DNA from: Limisphaerales bacterium
GTDB taxonomy: Bacteria > Verrucomicrobiota > Verrucomicrobiia > Limisphaerales > UBA11358
Reading direction: 5' to 3'
Assembly: GCA_003455565.1 (NCBI GenBank)
Contig: DMQW01000336.1
Coordinates: 2,540-15,004 of the forward strand
Length of the DNA stretch: 12,465 nt
Shown: positions 6,047 through 12,465 of the stretch, in pieces
How the letters are laid out: the number at the start of each line of letters is the position of its first letter
Numbering within the stretch: position 1 is the first letter of the stretch
Program-made: the position numbers and the translations under genes
Notes under the pieces: generated by a model
The model's database searches: none
Told to the model about the DNA's origin: nothing
The model's input: only the letters and a program-made list of their open reading frames with translations

Positions 6047-7969
6047 ATGGTTTTGACCCGGAAAAATCTGGACTGGTGGTGCGAGCGCGGAATTTTATTG
6101 CTCGTGCTGGGAATGTTGACCTTCGCGCCGCTGGCATTTGGCGCGGTGGATGCGTGGGCGTTTCTGGTGGTGCAAGGGCTTGCGGCGGGCGTGTTCGTTT
6201 TGTGGGTCGTCCGGTTGTGGCTGGACCGCAAACCAAAATTGCTCTGGCCGCCGCTGGCGTGGGCGGTCGTGGCGTTCACGCTTTACGCGGTCGCCAGATA
6301 TTTCACGGCGGACATCGAATATGTGGCGCGACTGGAAATGATCCAGGTCGTGCTGTTCGCGTTTTTATTTTTTACGGTGGTGAACAATCTGCACGGGCAG
6401 GACGAGGCGCTCATCATCAGTTTCACGTTGATCGCGCTGGCGACTTTGATTGCGGGTTACGCGGTGGCGCAACTGGCGCATCATTCCAACCAGGTCTGGA
6501 ACATGATCTCGCCGTATCCGGGCCGCGCGTCAGGAACCTTCATTTCGCCCAATAATCTCGCGGGTTTTCTGGCCATGCTGCTGCCGCTGGCACTGGCATT
6601 TCTGCTGGTCGGGCGCGTGAGCGTCGTGACGCGGATTTTGCTGGGCTACGCGGCGGTGGCCATGGTGGCGGGTCTGGCGGTGACGTTTTCGCGCGCCGGC
6701 TGGATGGCGGCGGCGGCGGGAATTTTTTTGCTGCTGGGAATTTTATTGGGCCATGGGAATCACCGGTTGAAGGCGGTGCTGTTGCTGGTGGTGATGCTGG
6801 CGGGCGGCGGGTATTTGACCTCGCACTATTTATCCAAAACGGTGGGTTATATGCAGCGCGTCGCCAGTCCGGACGGAGACAGCGGGTTGGAGGTGATTGG
6901 CGCGAGTTCGGATTCGCGGCGGCAAATGTGGGGCGCGGCGGCGCAGATGTGGCGGGACAATTTTTGGTGGGGCGTCGGACCGGCGCATTATGATTATCGT
7001 TTCCGCGAATACCGGCCGGAAATCGTCCAGGCCCGGCCCGACCGGGCGCACAATGATTATTTGAACCTGCTGGCGGACTGGGGCGTGGTGGGCGGCGTGA
7101 TTGTTTTTGCGGGAATTGGAATTTTTATTTTCGGACTGGTAAAAACGTGGCCGCACGTCCGGCGCGAGGAAAATGATTTTGGTCACGGACAGAGCAATCG
7201 TTTCGCATTTTTTCTGGGGGCGGTCTGCGGGCTGGCCGCGCTGGCGGTGCATTCGGCGATGGATTTCAACCTGCACATCCCGGCGAACGCGCTCATCGGC
7301 GTGACGCTGCTGGCGCTGCTGGCGAGCAACCTGCGGTTCGCAACCGAGCGGCACTGGTTTCGGGTGCGCCTGCCGGTGACGCTGGCGTTGACGATCATGC
7401 TGGGCGCGGTGGCGGTTTATTTTACGTCACAAGACTGGCGGCGTGGTGGCGAGGCCTGGTGGCTGGCGCGAGCGGAAAAACTGCCGGTTTGGTCGCCCGC
7501 GCGGGCGGCGGCCTTGCAGCAGGCCTTCGCGCATGAACCAAAGAATTTCCAGACGGCCTACGAAATCGGCGAATGTTTCCGCACCCAAAGCCTGGACGGC
7601 GGGCAGGATTTCGCCACGCTCGCGCAGACGGCGCAGGACTGGTATGCGCGCGGCACCGGGCTAAATCCACACGATGGCTACGACTTTTTGCGCACGGGCA
7701 TGTGCCTTGACTGGATCGGGAAACATGCCGAGGCGGAGCCGTTCTTCAGCGCCGCCGAGGCGCGCGACCCGAACGGCTATTACATGACCGCGAACATCGG
7801 CTGGCACTTCGTCCAGACCGGCGACTACGCCGCCGCGCGGCAGTGGTTTCTGCGCTCGCTGAAACTCGACAGCCATAACAACAACATCGCCCAAAACTAC
7901 CTCCGGATTTGCGAGTCAAAACTGCTCCAAAAGGCTTCCGGACAACCGCTGCTGCCGTCCGGATTTTGA
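6047..7969 (+). CDS. O-antigen ligase/polymerase-like (Wzy_C) membrane protein with C-terminal TPRs
   Basis: A 640-residue polytopic inner-membrane protein with roughly ten to twelve hydrophobic segments between residues 15 and 465. It has a large periplasmic loop at about 262-350 holding the family signature: GVGPAHYDYRF and then RAHNDYLNLLADWGVVGG, with H335 in the conserved Ala-His-Asn motif. WaaL/Wzy-type enzymes join or polymerise lipid-linked glycans at the periplasmic face, building O-antigen or exopolysaccharide; some homologues glycosylate proteins. Residues about 480-625 form a soluble helical region with TPR-like units (GYYMTANIGWHFVQTGDYAA and neighbours), an arrangement seen in larger members of the family. 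No glycosyltransferase gene lies in the window, so the substrate is unknown. ATG 6047 follows the cloverleaf element by 9 bp and has no Shine-Dalgarno. The FecR gene downstream has its own promoter. Confidence 0.87.
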   Translation: MVLTRKNLDWWCERGILLLVLGMLTFAPLAFGAVDAWAFLVVQGLAAGVFVLWVVRLWLDRKPKLLWPPLAWAVVAFTLYAVARYFTADIEYVARLEMIQVVLFAFLFFTVVNNLHGQDEALIISFTLIALATLIAGYAVAQLAHHSNQVWNMISPYPGRASGTFISPNNLAGFLAMLLPLALAFLLVGRVSVVTRILLGYAAVAMVAGLAVTFSRAGWMAAAAGIFLLLGILLGHGNHRLKAVLLLVVMLAGGGYLTSHYLSKTVGYMQRVASPDGDSGLEVIGASSDSRRQMWGAAAQMWRDNFWWGVGPAHYDYRFREYRPEIVQARPDRAHNDYLNLLADWGVVGGVIVFAGIGIFIFGLVKTWPHVRREENDFGHGQSNRFAFFLGAVCGLAALAVHSAMDFNLHIPANALIGVTLLALLASNLRFATERHWFRVRLPVTLALTIMLGAVAVYFTSQDWRRGGEAWWLARAEKLPVWSPARAAALQQAFAHEPKNFQTAYEIGECFRTQSLDGGQDFATLAQTAQDWYARGTGLNPHDGYDFLRTGMCLDWIGKHAEAEPFFSAAEARDPNGYYMTANIGWHFVQTGDYAAARQWFLRSLKLDSHNNNIAQNYLRICESKLLQKASGQPLLPSGF

Positions 7970-7982
7970 AAGAAAATAACAA

Positions 7983-8012
7983 TTGACAATCCTTGCGAAC
8001 AGCGGCTATAGT
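7983..8012 (+). promoter_or_regulatory. Strong sigma70-type promoter of the FecR-domain gene
   Basis: A perfect TTGACA at 7983-7988 and TATAGT at 8007-8012 (5 of 6 to TATAAT) are 18 bp apart. Transcription would start near 8019, giving a leader of about 38 bases to the ATG at 8057. The promoter lies just after the stop of the O-antigen-ligase-like gene, so the FecR gene need not depend on read-through. Confidence 0.72.
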
Positions 8013-8021
8013 CTTTCAGTT

Positions 8022-8047
8022 TTAAGTGTCAGAATTAAGTGTCAGAA
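8022..8047 (+). repeat. Perfect 13-bp tandem repeat in the leader of the FecR-domain gene
   Basis: Two directly abutting copies of TTAAGTGTCAGAA occupy 8022-8034 and 8035-8047, just downstream of the predicted transcription start and 9 bp before the start codon. The position suits a repressor or RNA-binding site, or simple replication slippage. It contains an in-frame GTG (8039) that could be mistaken for the start. Confidence 0.75.
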
Positions 8048-8056
8048 AATTTATTT

Positions 8057-8905
8057 ATGAAAAACTACAAGAACATATTCGCTGCCTCGGTGTTTTTTTG
8101 CGTGCTGACCGGCGTGGTTGCCACGGCATCGGCGCAGGACTCCAAACCGGGCTTTGCCACCGTGGTTCGCATCGAAGGCAATTGCACCTACTCGCTGGAT
8201 AATGGGGCAGTCTGGCATCCGCTTGTTCCCGGCAAATACCTTGCCGCCGGCTCACAAATCCGCACCAGCGACAATGGCGTGGTGGATGTCATCCTCGGCA
8301 AAGAGATTGACCTGCCACAGGCCAAATGGGCGCCCGAGCGCATCTCCCTCGCACGCGATCAACAAGTCCGGGGCATGATTACCTACACGCCTACGGCTGA
8401 ACAAAATGTCGTGCGGCTGACGCCCAACACCACGCTGGCCATTGATAAACTCAACACCACCGATACCGGGGCGGACACGGTCAGCGACACCGAACTGGAT
8501 TTGAAGCAGGGTAAAATTTTTGCCAGCGTGTTAAAACTTTCCGGTGCGTCCCAATACATCGTCAAGATTCCCAACGGTATTGCCGGTGTCCGTGGAACCA
8601 AGTTCAGCCTTGGTGCGGATGGCTCCGTGAACGTTTATGAAAGCAAAACCGGCGGACTGGCGCTTGACATGACCCTGCCGAATGGCACCAAACAGACGTT
8701 TCAAATCCTCGAAGGCCAGTTGATCGATCCAGCAACCGGATCTCCAGCGTCCATCCCGGCGGCACTTGTCGGGGAATTGAACCGAATTTTCACCGCACTG
8801 AAGACCCTCTACATTGAACAGGTTAATTTCACCTTTGACCGGACCATCACTTACGTCTCCCCCACCATCGGCCAGTTTCAATTTTTCGACCAGTTTCAAT
8901 TTTAG
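8057..8905 (+). CDS. Secreted FecR-domain protein
   Basis: A 282-residue exported protein. MKNYKN, a hydrophobic core (7-22) and ATASA give a Sec signal peptide with probable cleavage after Ala26. The mature N terminus is a FecR-like beta region (GFATVVRIEGNCTYSLDNG). The diagnostic FecR core lies at about 150-195: L-K-Q-G-K-I-F, then KIPNGIAGVRGTKFSLG with R179 in the conserved Arg-Gly-Thr. Unlike E. coli FecR, there is no cytoplasmic sigma-binding helix or transmembrane anchor, so this is not a classical anti-sigma regulator. Stand-alone exported FecR-domain proteins commonly sit beside CHASE2-cyclase genes, as here, which suggests a partner for the extracytoplasmic sensor. ATG 8057 was chosen over GTG 8039 because it directly opens the signal peptide. 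The last residues, QFQFFDQFQF, arise from an 18-bp duplication and end in Phe. A strong promoter lies upstream and a terminator downstream. Confidence 0.88.
   Translation: MKNYKNIFAASVFFCVLTGVVATASAQDSKPGFATVVRIEGNCTYSLDNGAVWHPLVPGKYLAAGSQIRTSDNGVVDVILGKEIDLPQAKWAPERISLARDQQVRGMITYTPTAEQNVVRLTPNTTLAIDKLNTTDTGADTVSDTELDLKQGKIFASVLKLSGASQYIVKIPNGIAGVRGTKFSLGADGSVNVYESKTGGLALDMTLPNGTKQTFQILEGQLIDPATGSPASIPAALVGELNRIFTALKTLYIEQVNFTFDRTITYVSPTIGQFQFFDQFQF
8872..8903 (+). repeat. 18-bp-period duplication at the 3' end of the FecR-domain gene
   Basis: CCAGTTTCAATTTT occurs at 8872-8885 and again at 8890-8903, an exact 14-bp match with an 18-bp period that keeps the reading frame. It doubles the peptide unit QFQF at the C terminus and runs into the TAG stop. 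This is direct sequence evidence for a recent in-frame duplication. Confidence 0.8.
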
Positions 8906-8923
8906 CCAGAAAACTACTTCACC

Positions 8924-8957
8924 AAACCAGCGCAGCCTTGAGTTGCGCTGGTTTTTT
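8924..8957 (+). terminator. Rho-independent terminator after the FecR-domain gene
   Basis: An 11-bp perfect stem, AAACCAGCGCA (8924-8934) with TGCGCTGGTTT (8944-8954), encloses a 9-base loop and is followed by a run of six T (8952-8957). It starts 18 bp after the FecR stop and ends 15 bp before the GTG of the cyclase. It should end most transcripts of the strong FecR promoter, so the cyclase would be expressed at a lower level by read-through or from its own promoter. Confidence 0.88.
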
Positions 8958-8972
8958 GTTTAATTCCACAGC

Positions 8973-11210
8973 GTGCAATTCAAACGCCTCAAACGCGCGC
9001 CGGTTATTCTGGTGCTGCTGGTGCTGGCGCTCGTTGGCGGCCTCCGGCTGAGCAACCCAGATTTTTTTGACCGGCTGGAGCGCATGACCTATGATTTGCG
9101 CGTCCGCACCGCGCAAAAATTTCCCACGCCCACCGCCACTAATCTCGCCTTCGTCTCAATGGAAGAATCCAGCATCGCCGCCATTCGGCACGGATTGATG
9201 GGCCGACCTTACGGACTTTACTGGCCGCGCCATGTTTATGGCCGGTTGGTTGAAGAGTTGTCTGCCCAAGGCGCAAAAGCCGTCGCCTTCGATGTGTTGT
9301 TCGGCGAATTGCGTCCGGATCATGCGCCGGTGGAAATGGCGGACGGCAGCTTGATTGAATCGGACGATTTTTTCGCGCTGCAAATGCGCCGCGCTGGCAA
9401 TGTCATTTCCGCTTTCACCGACGAAGTGACGCCGCCCGACCTGTTCACGACTAACAGCCTCGCGCTGGGCGACATCTCGACGGAAAAAGATTCCGACGGT
9501 GTTTTGCGCCGCATCAAAAGTTTTAGTTTGAAATGGCATCCGGCCTTCAAATCCGCCGCGCAACAGTTCGGCATCAATCTGCAAAAAGCGCGCATCGAGC
9601 CGGGCCGCATTTTTTTCCCAGAGCCGAACGGCAAAGGAATTGAAGTGGCGCTCGATGCTGATGGAAATTTTGATCTCACGGATTTTGTCGGGGATGAAAT
9701 TCCGAAAGGCTGGAAGCGCCACGACAAGCCGTTCGAACGTGTCTGGGATTTGGGCATCGTCATGGCCGCACAGGAATTGCAACTTGATCTGGCCCGCGCC
9801 GAAATTGATTTGGCGCATGGCCAGATAATTTTGCGCGGCACGAACGGCATTGAACGCACCATTCCCGTGGATTCCAACGGCTATTTTTACATTGACTGGC
9901 GGATGACGCCGACCAATCCAAACCTGCTGCGCATGCCAGTTGAAAATCTATTGCAGCAGGACAAACAACGTCTGCGCGGCGAAATCAATGGCTTGAGCAA
10001 GCCATTTCGCGGCAAGCTGGTTGTCGTCGGTTCCGCCGCGCAAGGCAACGACCTCACCGACCGCGGCGCGACGCCCTTGGAGCGCGACACACTCTTCGTC
10101 AGTAAATATTGGAACGTGGCCAACTCGGTCATCACCGGCCGGTTCATCCAGCGGGCAACGCTCACCACGGAAATGGCGCTCATCATTTTTCTCGGTTTGC
10201 TCGCCGTATTTCTGACCTGGCAACTCCGCGCGTTCACCGCTTCCGCCGCGACGCTGCTGCTCATTTGCGGCTACATCGGGCTGGCGTTTTTTGCCTTCGT
10301 GGAATTCCGCTTCTGGCTGCCGATCATCTTTCCCGTCATCGGCGCGATTCTGTGCGAACACATCAGCCTCGTGACCTATCGCGTCGTGTTTGAGGAGCGC
10401 GAACAGCGCCGGGTCAAATCCGTTTTCTCCAAGATCGTCGCCCCGGAGGTCGTCAATGAACTGCTCAAGGCCGAGAAACTTTCCCTCGGCGGCGCGCGCT
10501 GCGAAGTCTCCGTGTTTTTTGCCGATGTGCGCGGGTTCACCACGCTCACCGACCAGATGCAGGAGCAGGTCGCCGAATTTGTCCGCCACAGCCAGCTTGA
10601 CGCGGCGGCGGCGGAAAAATGTTTTGATGAATCTGCGCGTGAAACTTTGGAGACCGTCAACCTATATCTCGCCGCCGTGGCGGACTCGGTCAAAAAATAT
10701 AACGGCACGCTCGACAAATATATCGGCGACTGTGTGATGGCTTTCTGGAACGCACCTGTTTCAGACACAAAACATGCGTTGAACTGCGTCCGCGCCGCCA
10801 TTGATGCGCAACGGGCGATTTTTGAATTAAACCAAAAACGTCTCGCGCAAAACGCTTCGCGTGAAATTGAAAACCGCGCCCGGGTGTCCGCCGGATTGCC
10901 GCCCAGGCCGATGCTCGTCGCGCTCCAGCTCGGCACGGGCATCAACACCGGCCTCGTCACCGTCGGCCTGATGGGTTCGGACGCGCATATTTACAACTAC
11001 ACCGTCTTTGGCCGCGAAGTGAATCTCGCCAGCCGGCTCGAAGGCGTTTCCGGCAGCGGCCGCATCATCATCAGCGACACGACCTACAACCATCTGCTGC
11101 GCCTCGATCCGAAGCTGGCGTCAACGTGCGCGGAACTGTTTCCCGTGACCGTCAAGGGCATCCGCAATGCCGTCCGCATTTACGAGGTGCCGTGGCAGTC
11201 GAAGGAATAG
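8973..11210 (+). CDS. CHASE2-domain class III adenylate cyclase
   Basis: A 745-residue membrane protein that should make cAMP from ATP in response to an extracytoplasmic signal. Residues 9-25 are the first membrane helix; about 29-370 form the CHASE2 sensor (RLERMTYDLRVR onward, then GAKAVAFDVLF). Residues about 398-475 hold further membrane helices, and 505-735 the cytoplasmic cyclase. Catalytic residues are all present: metal-binding D518 (FFADVRGFTTL) and D586 (KYIGDCVMAFW), adenine-recognising K582 with T677 (YTVFG), and transition-state N684 and R688 (VNLASRLE). Lys with Thr is the class IIIb adenylate pattern, not the guanylate one. The catalytic domain carries extra Ala/charged-rich segments at about 536-560 and 625-655. 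The GTG start at 8973 keeps the first helix whole. The FecR-domain gene before it is the expected CHASE2 neighbour. No cAMP-binding protein is in the window. Confidence 0.93.
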   Translation: MQFKRLKRAPVILVLLVLALVGGLRLSNPDFFDRLERMTYDLRVRTAQKFPTPTATNLAFVSMEESSIAAIRHGLMGRPYGLYWPRHVYGRLVEELSAQGAKAVAFDVLFGELRPDHAPVEMADGSLIESDDFFALQMRRAGNVISAFTDEVTPPDLFTTNSLALGDISTEKDSDGVLRRIKSFSLKWHPAFKSAAQQFGINLQKARIEPGRIFFPEPNGKGIEVALDADGNFDLTDFVGDEIPKGWKRHDKPFERVWDLGIVMAAQELQLDLARAEIDLAHGQIILRGTNGIERTIPVDSNGYFYIDWRMTPTNPNLLRMPVENLLQQDKQRLRGEINGLSKPFRGKLVVVGSAAQGNDLTDRGATPLERDTLFVSKYWNVANSVITGRFIQRATLTTEMALIIFLGLLAVFLTWQLRAFTASAATLLLICGYIGLAFFAFVEFRFWLPIIFPVIGAILCEHISLVTYRVVFEEREQRRVKSVFSKIVAPEVVNELLKAEKLSLGGARCEVSVFFADVRGFTTLTDQMQEQVAEFVRHSQLDAAAAEKCFDESARETLETVNLYLAAVADSVKKYNGTLDKYIGDCVMAFWNAPVSDTKHALNCVRAAIDAQRAIFELNQKRLAQNASREIENRARVSAGLPPRPMLVALQLGTGINTGLVTVGLMGSDAHIYNYTVFGREVNLASRLEGVSGSGRIIISDTTYNHLLRLDPKLASTCAELFPVTVKGIRNAVRIYEVPWQSKE

Positions 11211-11245
11211 TTTTGAATTTTCAGTTTTTAATTTTAAGTTAATCA

Positions 11246-11269
11246 GGTCGGGACGTTGAGCCGTCGGCC
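11246..11269. other. Short hairpin in the gap before coaD
   Basis: GGTC-GG-GACG (11246-11255) pairs with CGTC-GGCC (11262-11269) around loop TTGAGC, giving eight pairs including one G-U and a 2-base bulge. It is G/C-rich in an otherwise A/T-rich 95-bp gap (11211-11305). No T-run follows, so it is at best a weak or rho-assisted transcript end for the cyclase gene. The rest of the gap, including the A-rich leader before coaD, shows no clear promoter. Confidence 0.3.
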
Positions 11270-11305
11270 ATCTCAAAACCAAAAATCAACAATTACAAAT
11301 CAACC

Positions 11306-11803
11306 ATGCGCATCGCGATTTATCCCGGCAGCTTTGATCCGCTGACCAACGGCCATCTGGACGTGATCCAGCGGGCGGCGAAACTGTTTGACCGCGTCAT
11401 TGTGGCCGTGGCGAAAAACGAGAGCAAACATCCGCTGTTCACGCTCAACGAACGCGTGGCGCTCGTGAAAAAAGCCGTGGCGCAACTGCCCAATGTCGAG
11501 GCCGATTCCTTTGACGGCCTGCTGGTGGAATACGTCGCGTCGCGCGGAGCCAAGGCCATTGTGCGCGGGCTGCGCGCCGTTTCGGATTTTGAATTTGAGT
11601 TCCAGCTCGCGCTGATGAACCGCAAGCTGGACGAAAACATCGAGACGATTTTCATGATGCCCAAGGACACTTACACATTTTTGAGTTCCCGCATCGTGAA
11701 GGAAATCGCGCGGCTGGGCGGCGAGGTCAGCCAGTTCGTCCCGCCCAATGTGCAGACGGCCCTGACGAAAAAATTGAAGCCGGCGAAAAAGTTTAAAGTT
11801 TGA
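11306..11803 (+). CDS. coaD: Phosphopantetheine adenylyltransferase
   Basis: A 165-residue enzyme of standard length that transfers AMP from ATP to 4'-phosphopantetheine, forming dephospho-CoA, the penultimate and rate-controlling step of CoA synthesis in the cytoplasm. It is a nucleotidylyltransferase-superfamily Rossmann protein working as a hexamer. The opening YPGSFDPLTNGHLDVI carries the T/HxGH nucleotide-binding motif (T14, H17). HPLFTLNER, IVRGLRAVSDFEFEFQ and LNxxLD-type MNRKLDE follow in family order, and FLSSRIVKEIA provides the C-terminal nucleotide-binding serines. The gene heads a tight cluster: the yceD ATG begins 5 bp after its stop and rpmF follows, so the three are probably one operon. 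The start codon follows an A-rich leader with no Shine-Dalgarno. Confidence 0.97.
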   Translation: MRIAIYPGSFDPLTNGHLDVIQRAAKLFDRVIVAVAKNESKHPLFTLNERVALVKKAVAQLPNVEADSFDGLLVEYVASRGAKAIVRGLRAVSDFEFEFQLALMNRKLDENIETIFMMPKDTYTFLSSRIVKEIARLGGEVSQFVPPNVQTALTKKLKPAKKFKV

Positions 11804-11808
11804 AAGCC

Positions 11809-12288
11809 ATGTTAAAGTTCAACCTGCGCCATCTGGAGGAGGGCGAAATTCATCTGCAAGGTGAATTGCCGGTCGCCGAGCTGGATTTTGGCGTGACCGA
11901 TGAAATGGTTCGGGCGGAAAAGCCGTTGCGCTACGATTTGCAGGTCGAACTTCTGGACGACAGCCTGCTCGTGACAGGCTCGTTGCGGCTGACTTTGGAC
12001 TGCGAATGCGTCCGCTGCCTGAAAGTATTCAAATATGAATTGCAGCTGGATGACTGGACGGTGCATCTGCCGTTGGAAGGCGAGGACAAGGTGTCCGTTA
12101 ATAACGATTGCGTGGACTTGACTCCGTTTGTGCGGGAAGATACGCTGTTAGAATTTCCGCAACATCCGTTGTGCCAGCCGGACTGTGCGGGATTGAGTAA
12201 AAAAATCAAGGCCAGCGAGGCCGAAAACAAAGAAGACCCGAAGCCATTGGCATGGGTCGAGCTGGATAAACTGAAACTAAACAACTAA
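11809..12288 (+). CDS. yceD: DUF177 protein, YceD-like 23S rRNA accumulation factor
   Basis: A 159-residue protein of the DUF177/YceD family, whose E. coli member is needed for normal 23S rRNA levels and whose gene is typically next to rpmF, as here. The core is the segment LTLDCECVRCLKVF (C65, C67, C70) followed by an acidic stretch, then DLTPFVREDTLLEFPQHPLC with a second cysteine pair at C122 and C126 (CQPDC). The cysteines could bind a metal, as reported patterns in the family suggest, but this is not proven by sequence. ATG 11809 was chosen over TTG 11800, which overlaps the coaD stop and adds only three residues. The C terminus is lysine- and glutamate-rich. rpmF starts 4 bp after the stop. 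Confidence 0.9.
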   Translation: MLKFNLRHLEEGEIHLQGELPVAELDFGVTDEMVRAEKPLRYDLQVELLDDSLLVTGSLRLTLDCECVRCLKVFKYELQLDDWTVHLPLEGEDKVSVNNDCVDLTPFVREDTLLEFPQHPLCQPDCAGLSKKIKASEAENKEDPKPLAWVELDKLKLNN

Positions 12289-12292
12289 ATTT

Positions 12293-12465
12293 ATGGGTGT
12301 TCCAAAACGCAAACCGTCCACGAGCCGGCAACATATGCGCCGCGCTTACAACAGTGTTCTCAAACTGCCGCAACTGGGCAAATGCCCGCAATGCGACGCC
12401 CCGGCGATTCCCCACCGCGTCTGCCCGGCATGCGGATTCTACAAAGGCCGGCAAGTGTTGACCGT
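12293..12465 (+). CDS. rpmF: 50S ribosomal protein bL32 (partial, runs off the window)
   Basis: The first 57 codons are visible and the gene continues past the edge; bL32 is normally about 57-65 residues, so little is missing. The opening MGVPKRKPSTSRQHMRRAYN is the classical bL32 N terminus, and the zinc-ribbon cysteines C31-x-x-C34 and C44-x-x-C47 (CPQC, CPACGFYKGR) mark the zinc-binding form. It is a component of the large ribosomal subunit. It lies 4 bp after yceD, an arrangement conserved in many bacteria, where plsX and other fatty-acid genes often follow. Start ATG 12293 is preceded by an A/T-rich leader. Confidence 0.97.
   Translation, partial: MGVPKRKPSTSRQHMRRAYNSVLKLPQLGKCPQCDAPAIPHRVCPACGFYKGRQVLT

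Noticed and set aside
6043..6555. 170-residue plus-strand frame overlapping the O-antigen-ligase-like gene
   Set aside because: Gly/Arg-rich out-of-frame shadow; the membrane-protein frame is clearly the coding one.
8039..8056. GTG 8039 as the start of the FecR-domain protein
   Set aside because: It lies in the tandem repeat and would place six residues before a well-formed signal peptide that begins at ATG 8057.
9156..9877. Long minus-strand frames opposite the CHASE2 domain
   Set aside because: Explained by the codon bias of the cyclase gene; no recognisable protein features.
1..12465. CRISPR array, tRNA, rRNA, insertion sequence or prophage genes
   Set aside because: No spaced direct repeats, no tRNA-like cloverleaf with CCA/T-loop signature, no transposase or integrase pattern was seen on either strand.

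Overview
The window looks like a chromosomal segment of a free-living Gram-negative bacterium, most probably of the Verrucomicrobiota (Pedosphaera/Limisphaerales-like). This is an inference from protein style and from the mix of genes: a FecR-domain secreted protein beside a CHASE2 adenylate cyclase, a TPR-bearing O-antigen-ligase-like protein, and coaD-yceD-rpmF. Start codons are consistently preceded by A/T-rich leaders without a GGAGG-type Shine-Dalgarno, which fits that group. No marker gene such as rRNA is present to prove the assignment.

Layout. 1-132: 3' end of an upstream gene, perhaps a receiver-like domain. 176-1708 (+): soluble hybrid histidine kinase (PAS, kinase, receiver) whose phosphoacceptor histidine is replaced by leucine. 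1736-2617 (+): LysR-type regulator, 27 bp downstream and probably co-transcribed. 2702-3811 (-): M29 aminopeptidase, convergent with the LysR gene across a small inverted repeat. 3848-4378 and 4333-4599 (-): a nucleotidyltransferase and a small upstream protein overlapping by 46 bp, arranged like a toxin-antitoxin pair. 4711-5972 (+): two DUF2975 membrane proteins and a YozG-like Xre regulator, behind a palindrome and a promoter that predicts a leaderless mRNA. 5969-6037: a 69-bp cloverleaf-forming palindromic element that contains the stop codon of the regulator. 6047-7969 (+): O-antigen ligase/polymerase-like membrane protein with TPRs. 8057-8905 (+): secreted FecR-domain protein with a strong sigma70-type promoter, closed by a rho-independent terminator. 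8973-11210 (+): CHASE2-adenylate cyclase. 11306-12465 (+): coaD, yceD (DUF177) and the start of rpmF, a tight housekeeping cluster cut by the window edge.

How parts may work together. The DUF2975/DUF2975/Xre block reads as an autoregulated membrane-protein operon. The FecR protein (exported) and the CHASE2 cyclase (large extracytoplasmic sensor, cytoplasmic cyclase) form a plausible envelope-sensing cAMP module, possibly linked to the surface-polysaccharide gene before it. The coaD cluster supplies CoA synthesis and ribosome components.

There is no gene-free stretch above 300 bases: the longest gaps are 111 bp (4600-4710) and 95 bp (11211-11305). I saw no tRNA, rRNA, CRISPR array, insertion sequence or riboswitch. 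The least ordinary items are the His-less hybrid kinase, the duplicated DUF2975 operon with its operator-like palindrome, the cloverleaf element and the small-protein/nucleotidyltransferase pair.
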